A stretch of DNA of 42,146 nucleotides from Paulinella micropora. Lineage: Eukaryota > Cercozoa > Imbricatea > Euglyphida. Of the stretch, positions 33,635 through 42,146 are shown in pieces. The notes under the pieces are model-generated. The model was given only the letters and a program-made list of their open reading frames with translations, was not told the DNA's origin and made no database searches. Each line of letters begins with the position of its first letter. Positions within the stretch are counted from its first letter, which is position 1. The translations under genes and the position numbers were made by a program. The DNA is taken from the NCBI GenBank assembly GCA_009731375.1, contig BJOX01000260.1, forward strand, positions 113,844-155,989, given 5' to 3'.

Positions 33635-35448
33635 TATCAAAGGTAAGACCCCCGCGGGTTTATAGAAATAAAAGCGGGAGACCTTACATTATCCAGAAGG
33701 GTAAAAAATATTATCTTAATTTCGGTAAGAAAACAAATGATATGAGCACACTTCAAATTGTTAAACTTTTTATGAAATACTTAAGCAGACCAAAAGCAAA
33801 GCGGACTACCAAAAAGGAGGATTTAAGAAAAGTCCAGAGCCTGTCAGAGATTGAACAGAATACGAGAACAGCAATTCAAGACCACTTAGACAAACTCAGA
33901 AAGGAAAAGTATGAAGGTATTGAAACCATAAAGAAAAAAGAAAGAAAGGCACGGGAGGATTTAGACGAGGAGAAGAAGATGCAAGAAAGAAAAGACATAG
34001 CAGATGCTAAGGAAAGACAAGAGATAATGGATAGGGAACACAAAAGAGAACTAGCAGATATTAATGAACGACAAGAACAAAAAGCCAGAGAACTAAGAAG
34101 GGAGCAAAAACTCATAGAAGATGTAAAATATGAAGAAGACAGAAAAAATAGGATACAAGCATTACCACCAGTTCAATATCAATATATTATGCCACCACAG
34201 CAGGGACAGCCACAAGAACAACAGGCACAGCCAGAGGTAAAAGTTAAGCCAAATAAAGAATTTGAAGACAATAAAAAATTAATCACAAATTCTGGAGTTT
34301 TTACTCAAGCAGATATAGATAATTGGGATCCTAGTAAAATACAAAGTATAGCAGAAAGAATAAAAGAATTTCAGAAGCAACAAATAACAATAGATGATAT
34401 GAAAAAAATGCTAGGAGCACATGAAGCATTAAATAAAAATATAGGAAACCAACTAGAGGAGGCTAAATACAAAGCAATGTTAAAGAATGGATTGTCGAAT
34501 AGTAATATTGAGAAAAAACTTACTATTAAAATTTTTGGTGAAGCATTAAAGGATAAACTTAAAAATGAAGGCCACGATGTTAAAGGTTGGAACCAAAGGG
34601 CATCATGGATAATAGACAAAATTGTAGAATATAAAATAGATGTAGGACAAAAGAAGGACGAAGTAAAAAAGAAACTCGCAGAATATTTGGGATTACAAAC
34701 GGGAACTGGTTTAGAAGATTTGATTAATAAAGTGCTTTCCTTAGAAAACATTAAAAAGTATTTATCACGAAAAGAATGGGTTCATTCAATTAGAAAAAAA
34801 GATTATGTTAATGCTCTTATAAATAAATATAGAAATGAGCAACAGCCAGAGCAACCACAGCAACCAGAGTCACAGCCTGAGCAACAGCAACCACAGCCAG
34901 AGGAGCCACAGCAAGAGCCAGAGCAACAGCAAGAGCAATCCATGCAGGAAGGAGAGGGACGGGGACTAATGACTAATGAAATAGACTACATAATAAAAAA
35001 AATATGTATGGTATCTCGGAGGGATAGCCAGTGATGAAATCTACAAGTTGAAGCCCGGAAGCAGAAAGCGGTACGGATTTATTATGAATACCCAAAAAAG
35101 TTCGCAACCCGGAGCACATTGGATGGCAGTTTACTGCTATTTAGATGGCAATAGAAGTATAGAGATATACGACCCGCTAGCCCTGTATAAACCTACTGAA
35201 GACTTTCAACAACAAATGAAACAACTTATTGATAAAAGTAAGCCAAGTTCATATTTATTAATGAAGGTTAATCAGGTAAAACAACAATCAGACACATCGG
35301 ATACCTGCGGTTGGCATAGTATGAGATTTTTGATGGAGCGAGCAAAAGGTAATCGATTTAAATTCGTCAGTGGCTATACAGACTTGAAAGAGAAGAAGCG
35401 GAGAAATTAAAAGCACAGAATGGATATGGCTTTGACACCTACATATAA
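33607..35448 (+). pseudogene. Coiled-coil protein fused to adenain-like cysteine protease (two frameshifts)
   Basis: The N-terminal domain (RPPRVYRNKSGRPYIIQKGK) is followed by a long charged coiled coil (about residues 70-190), a Gln/Pro linker, a helical region and a second Pro/Gln/Glu-rich linker. The stop at 35032 is in the wrong frame. After an eight-A run near 34998 another frame carries YLGGIASDEIYKL, the catalytic His in GAHWMAVY, an acidic partner in EIYDPLA, and Cys in DTCGWHSMRF. This is the Ulp1/adenain-type virion-maturation protease of Polintons. A second frame change near 35385 gives the end FDTYI at 35446-35448. The ATG at 33607 overlaps hairpin copy iv; the next ATG is at 33616. 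Confidence 0.75.
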
Positions 35449-35494
35449 ATTATGTATTAAAGGAAACAGATATTAAACGATATAAAACGACACT

Positions 35495-35700
35495 ATGCCA
35501 GACTACCAACAAGGAAAGATTTATTCAATCAGGTCTCACCAAACAAACCAAATTTATATTGGTTCAACTACTCAACCTCTGTATAAAAGATTTTATACTC
35601 ATAAGCAAAATTATAAAAGTTGGATGAATGGGAAGTCAAAATATACATCATCTTTTGAAATTATTAAATATGATGATGCTTATATTGAACTCATAGAATT
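35495..35700 (+). pseudogene. GIY-YIG endonuclease, N-terminal half
   Basis: The ATG at 35495 gives KIYSIRSHQTNQIYIGST, with the GIY and YIG elements in order, then KRFYTHKQNYKSW containing the conserved Arg and His/Tyr region. The frame runs to the 10-N gap at 35701. After the gap the sequence is satellite, not GIY-YIG. The missing second half corresponds to 7229-7612. GIY-YIG nucleases nick DNA and in large DNA viruses are often free-standing selfish genes. It follows the protease by 46 bases, in the same direction. Confidence 0.75.
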
Positions 35701-35710
35701 NNNNNNNNNN

Positions 35711-36190
35711 GATAACAAAATAATTGCGTTAGGCATTTGTTCTGAACGCTAAAATGCCAAATATCACATAATTTTATTTTTGATAATTTTCCAACAAATA
35801 CCCTATCTATTTGTTGTCAAATATCACCTTCATACGTATTTTTTTTTTACGTCAAGCGAGAAATTGATAGTAATTGCGTTAGGCGTTTGTCCTGAACGCT
35901 AAAATGTAAAAAATTGCGTAATTTTCTTTTTGATAATTTTTTCACCCTTCATCAAATATCGCCTTCATATTTTTTTTTGACCTCAAACGAGAAATTCCTA
36001 GTAAATTGCGTTAGGCGTTTGTCCTGAACGCTAAAATGCAAAAAATCACATAATTTTACTTTTGATAATTTTTCCAACCAATACTCATTCTCATCATCAA
36101 AAATCACCTTCATACGTATTTTTTGACGTTAAACGAGAAATTCCTAGTAATTGCGTTAGGCGTTTGCCCTGAACGCTAAAATGCAAAAAT
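35711..36190 (+). repeat. Satellite array C (~145-bp units, about four)
   Basis: After the gap and 10-12 unrelated bases (GATAACAAAAT) the satellite begins at AATTGCGTTAGGC. It then follows array B from 22918 almost base for base, including the distinctive CCCTATCTATTTGTTGTC stretch, up to the shared unique sequence TGTTGGCATGCTCTCAGC. Confidence 0.9.
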
Positions 36191-37775
36191 TCTCTGTAAT
36201 TCCTGTGTTGGCATGCTCTCAGCTCAACGAGCTTTGTGTGTGCCAAACATGGCCTTCTGACTCCTCCTGGTGCCCTCAAACGAGTAGTTTTTGGGAGTAG
36301 TTCCGAAAGTCGAGGAAATTTAGGCATTCAGGACACTTTCCTAACGCAAATATTTGCATGAATTTCGAAAAACCCATGTCATCGTCAGTGACGAGTCGGC
36401 GGCTTGGACCTCTGCAAGTATGAGCTGCCAACTCCTCCTTGTGGCCACAAACCATGCTTGGTCGTGGCCGGGTGCCGGTTCGCGCGGGTTGGTGGGAGTA
36501 CACATGCAACCGTGCGGGCCGGAGGGGCCAGCAGCGTGTTGTGTGTGTGTGTGAATGTGTGTGTGTGTGTCCGCTGCCTGCTGCGAGCGCGCTGCCCTCC
36601 TCCTCCTCCTCCTCCTCCTCCCTCCCCCCCGCACGTCGCACCTGGTCTGGTCTGCTGTGTATAGTACGGCAGCACGGCGCTGCCTGGGCCGGACACAATG
36701 GGCACACGGCGACTGCGCAGGCGCTGCTGGCGGCCGGCGCCCAGACCGAGGCTAAAGACAACGTAAGCAGGAGGGAGAGGGGAAAGAGGGGAAGATGAGA
36801 GGTAGAGAGAAAGAGAGAGTGAGCCAGAGCATGCGATGCGCATACCCGGGAAGGCTGTGGGAAGAACTGACGGTTTGTGGGCACCAGGAGGAGTTGGGAG
36901 CTGATACTTGCAGGGCGTCAACTTAGCCCCAGACTCGTCCTCGACGCTGATGTGGTTTTTCCGGAATTCAAGCAAATATTTGCGTTAGGGGAGTGTCCTG
37001 ACCGCCGAAATTCCTCGATTTTTGGCAAGAGTCGCAACATGACTCGTATGAGCACACTAGAGGGAGTTAGAAGGGGATATTTGGCCAGCACAGAGCTTGC
37101 TGGATGGAAAAAGTCAGGCACATATGATTTCAAGCAAATATGTGCGTTAGCCTCTATCCTGAACGCTCGATTGCCCATGCCCGGGCCCTCAAAAAAGAGA
37201 CCCTGCGCAACAAAGGGAAACTCATATCTATCTATCTATCTATCTATCTATCCATCTATCCATCTATCCATCTATCCATCTATCCATCTGTATCCATCTG
37301 TATCTATCTATCTATCTATCTATCTTTTCTTTTTCTCTTCTATTTTATGTTCCCATCTATTCTCTTTTTTTTGTTCTCTTCCTCTTCCTCTTCCTTTTCC
37401 TCTTTTCATTTACTCTTCTATTCTATTCTATTCTATTCTATCCATCCATCCCTCCTTTTGTTTATCTATCTATCTATCTATCTATCTACCTACCTATCTA
37501 TCTACCTACCTATCTATCTATCTATCTATCCAACCATCCATCTATCCATTTATCTATATCTGTTCTACTTTGTTCTATTCTGGTCTATCTATTCTATTCT
37601 ATTCTACTCTATCCATCCGTCCCTCCTTTTATCTATCTATCTATCTATCTATCTATCAGACTGCATCAATCCAGGAATATGTGTCCACCTCCAGCCCACT
37701 GCCCAGGTGCCGATTGGCCACGGGGCGGAATGGATGCCTATGTCTTCGGATATGCAGAGCTGATAGACCAACCAT
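35721..37775. repeat. Direct duplication, right copy (satellite, exon 3' and flanks)
   Basis: Same order as 22918-25249: satellite, unique intron sequence with GGCATTCAGGACACTTTCC, CCT-rich tract, exon, unique intron sequence with CAGAGCTTGCTGGATGG, TATC microsatellites and R1. The intron sequences are more alike than the exons. Confidence 0.85.
36665..36762 (+). CDS. Ankyrin-repeat protein, exon 3' (duplicate, one base short)
   Basis: Same acceptor (TGTGTATAG|TAC) and donor (GACAAC|GTAAGC) as exon 3, but 98 nt. The last 16 codons are identical in sequence to exon 3. The first part differs, and one base is missing after position 36683, so the reading frame changes between the TAL motif and the GHTATAQALL helix. 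With that base, the ankyrin consensus (TALHxAxxxGH) would be intact, so a sequencing error or a recent lesion is more likely than old decay. Coding divergence from exon 3 (QM versus ST after YG) argues against the two copies being alleles. Confidence 0.75.
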
Positions 37776-37879
37776 ACCCATCCATCCATCCATCCATCCA
37801 TCTATCCATCCAGCTATCCATCCATCTATCCATCCATCTATCTATCTATATCTATCTATCTATCTATCTATCTATCTGT

Positions 37880-37916
<37 letters not shown>

Positions 37917-38073
37917 CATCTATCTATCTATCTACCTATCTATCTATCTACCTATCTACCTACCTGCCTACCTACCTATCTATCTATCTATCTATCCATC
38001 TATCTATCCGTCTATCTATCCATCTATCTATCCATCTATCTATCTATCTATCTATCCACATATCGATCTATCG

Positions 38074-38110
<37 letters not shown>

Positions 38111-38359
38111 ACTAACTAACTATCTATCTATCTATCTATCTATCTGTCTATCTATCTATCTATCTATCTATCCATATATCTTTTCTTTTTTCTCTTCTTC
38201 TATTTTCTGTTCCCATCTATTCTCTTTTCTTCTCTTCTCTTATCTTCTCTTATCTTCTCTTCCTCTTCCTCTTTCGCTTCCTCTTCTATTATATTCTATT
38301 CTATTCTATTCTATTCTATTCTAGTCCATCCATCCATCCCTTCTTTTGTTTATCAATCA

Positions 38360-38390
<31 letters not shown>

Positions 38391-38577
38391 CATCCATCCA
38401 ACCATCCATTCATGTATCTATCTATCTATCTGTTATTCTGTTCTATTCTATTCTATTCTATTCTATTCTATTCTGTTCTATTCTATTTATGCGTCCCTCC
38501 TTTTGTTTATCTATCTATCTATCTATCTACCTACCTACCTACCTACCTATCTACCTACCTACCTATCTATCTAAATT

Positions 38578-38627
<50 letters not shown>
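37224..38627. repeat. Intron 4 microsatellites with R1 copy (37658-37775)
   Basis: TATC, CATC, CTAC and TTCTA repeats. The R1 copy at 37658-37775 starts CAGACTGCATCAATCCAGG and closes the duplicated block. About 38170-38335 repeats the TTTTC/TTCTA pattern seen before viral piece 3 at 25.7-25.84 kb. Confidence 0.9.
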
Positions 38628-38750
38628 CTTCAGACTGCATCAATCCATATGCCAGGACTATTTGTCCACCTCCAGCCCGCTGCCCAGGCGTCGATTGGCG
38701 ACGGGGTGGAATGGATGCCTATGTCTTCGGATATGCAAAGCTGATGGACC
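38628..38750 (+). repeat. Dispersed repeat R1, copy 5 (full length)
   Basis: Runs from CTTCAGACTGCATCAATCC to GGATATGCAAAGCTGATGGA, with a GC-rich centre (CCACCTCCAGCCCGCTGCCC). It is the direct counterpart of the inverted copy at 9775-9891. Confidence 0.85.
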
Positions 38751-39097
38751 TACCTACCTACCTACCTATCTACCTACCTACCTATCTTTTATTTATCTAT
38801 CTATCTATCTATCTATCTATCCATCTATCTAAATGTTTATCTGTCTGCCTATTTATGTAACTTTTTGCTTTCTTTTCTTCTATTTTCTCTTCTCTTCCCT
38901 TCTCTTCTCTTCTCTTCTCTTCTCTCTTGCCCATTCCCAGCCCGCTATCCAGTTGCCGTGGGGGCGGGTTTGAATGGATGCCTATGTCTTTGGATATGCA
39001 GAGCTGATAGACCAAACATATCTATCTATCTATCCATCTATCTATCCATCTATCTATCCACCTATCTATCTATCTATCTACCTACCTACCTACCTAC

Positions 39098-39139
<42 letters not shown>

Positions 39140-39179
39140 ATTTATCTAATTGTTCATCTACCTATCTATCCATCCATCC

Positions 39180-39217
<38 letters not shown>

Positions 39218-39230
39218 TTATGTTGCCTGT
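38751..39230. repeat. Intron 4 microsatellites with short R1 copy (38939-39020)
   Basis: TATC and CTAC repeats and TTCTC tracts. The truncated R1 at 38939-39020 is the counterpart of the inverted copy at 9117-9210. Confidence 0.9.
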
Positions 39231-39295
39231 TTCGCGCGCGCGCAGAGTGTGCAGCACACAGCTCGGCGGCTGCACCATGTGTGCTGTGTGTTCAG

Positions 39296-39373
39296 TTCGG
39301 AAGAACTGCGCTCGACTTTGCGCGCTCATACAACAAGCCGGAAACGGCCAAGCTGCTAGAGGAGGCGGCGAAG
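39296..39373 (+). CDS. Ankyrin-repeat protein, exon 4 (partial last repeat)
   Basis: Acceptor GTGTGTTCAG|TTC begins [20 protein letters not shown] and continues LEEAAK, the first part of an ankyrin repeat with a charged capping helix. The exon is proposed to end at AAG|GTCACT (78 nt, phase 0), a weak donor but one that joins exon 5 in frame. Otherwise the ORF reads on to TAA at 39464-39466, ending in a Cys-rich tail that looks non-coding, or is an alternative 3' end. Confidence 0.65.
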
Positions 39374-39478
39374 GTCACTGCTGCCTGCGCTGCGCTCTGC
39401 CGTCTCTGCCAACACATGCCCTGCCACAGCACAGATAGCACACAGAGACAGGAAACATTTCTGTAACAGAGGAGAGAG

Positions 39479-39599
39479 CGAGAGAGAGAGAGAGAGAGAG
39501 AGTATATGCATGAACATACACATGCACCACATATATATGCTTGTACGTACGTACGTACGTACGTACGCATGTATGTATGTATGTATGTATGTATGTATG

Positions 39600-39631
<32 letters not shown>

Positions 39632-39780
39632 AATCAAAGAATGTACATTGTATGTATGTATCTTGCATACATATGCACACACATATGTGTATAAAGAATA
39701 ATATAATGCACGCTGTCATACACGCACACACGCACACACACACACACACACACACATACACACACACACACACACACACC
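39479..39780. repeat. Intron 5 (GA)n, (TACG)n, (TATG)n and (CA)n
   Basis: Short tracts of several simple repeats between exon 4 and exon 5. The ORFs on both strands are repeat translations. Confidence 0.9.
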
Positions 39781-39970
39781 GGGTAGCCAGAGAAGTGGAG
39801 CAGGGGGGCAGGGGCATGTCTAGAAGTTTCGCTGCAGGTGACCTGTGCCGTGGTCCGACTGTTGGCAGCAGCACAGTGCCGCGCGCTGCTGCTGTTGTCT
39901 GCTGCTGCTGCTGCTGGGCGCGCCAGAGCGATGGGTGCTGAGCTGCCTGCTGGCCTGTGCGTGTGTGCAG

Positions 39971-40018
39971 ATGACCCCGCAGCAGCGCAAAGACGAGTGG
40001 GGGAAGTTCTTGACCGAG
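39971..40018 (+). CDS. Ankyrin-repeat protein, exon 5
   Basis: Acceptor GTGTGTGCAG|ATG and donor GAG|GTATGT bound 48 nt in phase 0, reading [16 protein letters not shown]. The charged helix follows naturally from the capping helix of exon 4. The gene must continue beyond, but the next ~2 kb is mostly microsatellite and I find no further exon in the window. Confidence 0.6.
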
Positions 40019-40030
40019 GTATGTCGGTAG

Positions 40031-41038
<1,008 letters not shown>

Positions 41039-41042
<4 letters not shown>

Positions 41043-41490
41043 TGTTTAATCTATGGGCGTGGCTTAGCTTGAAAAGCCATGGCCTCCTATACTACCCCCG
41101 GACAAGAACTTTCAGCACCGGCCAAGCTGCACACCAACCACTGTCTCGCTGTGGTTGGTGTCTGTGCCCAGTTCAAGCCGAAAGGTAGCCGAGCCCTTTT
41201 GAACTATACGGGACAACACTAGAACACTCCCCAGGAGCGCGTGCCCTAAGGAGATGATGCCATGAGCAAGTCGAAGTTTCAGGAGTTCACGCTCGTTGTG
41301 AGTTACCTTTCTACAACCCCGACTTCATCAACCCTTTGCATCACGCCCCGACTTCATCAGCCATGGTCAGGAGTTGGTTGCCTGTTTAGCCCTTGCGCTG
41401 CGCGCGATTAACGGCGGACACAAAATCGTCACTGTAGGAGATAGTTAGATCTGAACCCTAGGCTGAGTTGCCAGTGGCAGAGACCGTCTC
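41039..41490. repeat. Unique stretch with inverted R2 copy and an 11-bp hairpin
   Basis: 41039-41118 is a diverged inverted copy of R2 (25499-25575). At 41131-41161 ACACCAACCAC pairs perfectly with GTGGTTGGTGT around a 9-base loop. The phrase CCCCGACTTCATCA is repeated at 41319 and 41347. This looks like a fragment of a longer interspersed repeat. No exon is found. Confidence 0.6.
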
Positions 41491-41494
41491 CAGG

Positions 41495-41539
41495 GATAGA
41501 TAGATAGATAGATGGATAGATAGATAAATAGATAGATAA

Positions 41540-41614
<75 letters not shown>

Positions 41615-41895
41615 TAGATATAGATATAGATATAGATATAGATATAGATATAGATATAGACATAGATATAGATATAGTTTTAGATAAAAGGTATAGGTAT
41701 AGGTATAGGAATAGGTGTAGATATTGATATAGATATATAGATATATAGATATATAAATATATATATATAGATATGTAGATATATAAATATATAGATATAT
41801 AGATACATAGATACATAGATACATAGATACATAGATACATAGATACATAGATACAGATACATAGATACATAGATACATAGATACATAGATACATG

Positions 41896-41984
<89 letters not shown>

Positions 41985-42020
41985 GTAGATGCATGGATGG
42001 ATGGACAGATAGATAGATGA
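41495..42020. repeat. (GATA)n, (GATATA)n and (GATACATA)n
   Basis: Simple repeats in several phases. The remaining ~125 bases to the window end are unique sequence without a recognisable gene. Confidence 0.95.
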
Positions 42021-42146
42021 GATGTCGCAAAGGAATGTAGTCCTTGCAAAGGAACGCAGTTTCACATCAAACAATAATTTGTGTACTGTGCATGTGTCCG
42101 GGATGGGAATCACGGGTAGACTGTGTTCTGGAAAAAGAAGAGGAGG

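Overview
The window is a draft assembly from a eukaryote. It combines a GC-rich, intron-rich host gene, very large amounts of simple-sequence DNA, and an AT-rich virus-like element present in three separated pieces. I cannot place the host more precisely. The evidence for a eukaryote is an ankyrin-repeat gene with GT-AG introns (exons at 19.0, 20.8, 23.9, 36.7, 39.3 and 40.0 kb), kilobases of (GATA)n/(TATC)n, (CATA)n, (TTAC)n, (CTA)n and (TTG)n, and a ~145-bp satellite in three arrays.

The viral pieces together look like one Maverick/Polinton-type element: protein-primed-type family B DNA polymerase, retrovirus-type integrase, double-jelly-roll major capsid protein, penton-like minor capsid protein, A32/FtsK-type packaging ATPase and adenain-like cysteine protease. 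Piece 1 (about 2.3-7.6 kb) carries two copies of a short 'DKPYLE' domain on the plus strand and, on the minus strand, the 3' half of a GIY-YIG gene, penton, MCP and a fibre-like protein. Piece 2 (about 10.3-15.1 kb, minus strand) carries the polymerase and small charged proteins. Piece 3 (about 25.84-35.70 kb) carries a truncated unknown ORF, integrase, an acidic protein, a phage-like fibre with an S74 chaperone, small proteins, ATPase, a basic pX-like protein, protease and the 5' half of the GIY-YIG gene. No hallmark gene occurs twice, and the two GIY-YIG halves lie in different pieces. I therefore infer one element that was broken up in the genome or scrambled by the assembler. No terminal inverted repeats were found.

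Many viral genes are interrupted. Several frameshifts lie in A/T homopolymers, so sequencing error and genuine decay are mixed. Integrase, penton, the 3,522-4,775 fibre and the acidic protein are open throughout.

The host gene has one 33-codon ankyrin repeat per 99-nt exon, all introns in phase 0. Exon 3 and about 2 kb of flank, including satellite, are directly duplicated, and viral piece 3 sits between the copies. The second exon copy lacks one base. The left 18.8 kb also holds inverted copies of sequence found in the host introns (7.6-8.45 kb versus 21.7-22.4 kb; 8.9-10.3 kb versus 38.3-39.0 kb).

The most interesting undescribed structure is a chain of overlapping hairpins centred on AAACATCG ... 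poly(A) ... CGATGTTT. It is found after four viral genes, and unrelated hairpins lie between two convergent viral gene pairs. This suggests hairpin-directed transcript ends like those known in Mimivirus. A second is the satellite, whose conserved core is an imperfect palindrome (GCGTTAGG-N7-CCTGAACGC) and which meets the two GIY-YIG halves at nearly the same point of its repeat unit.
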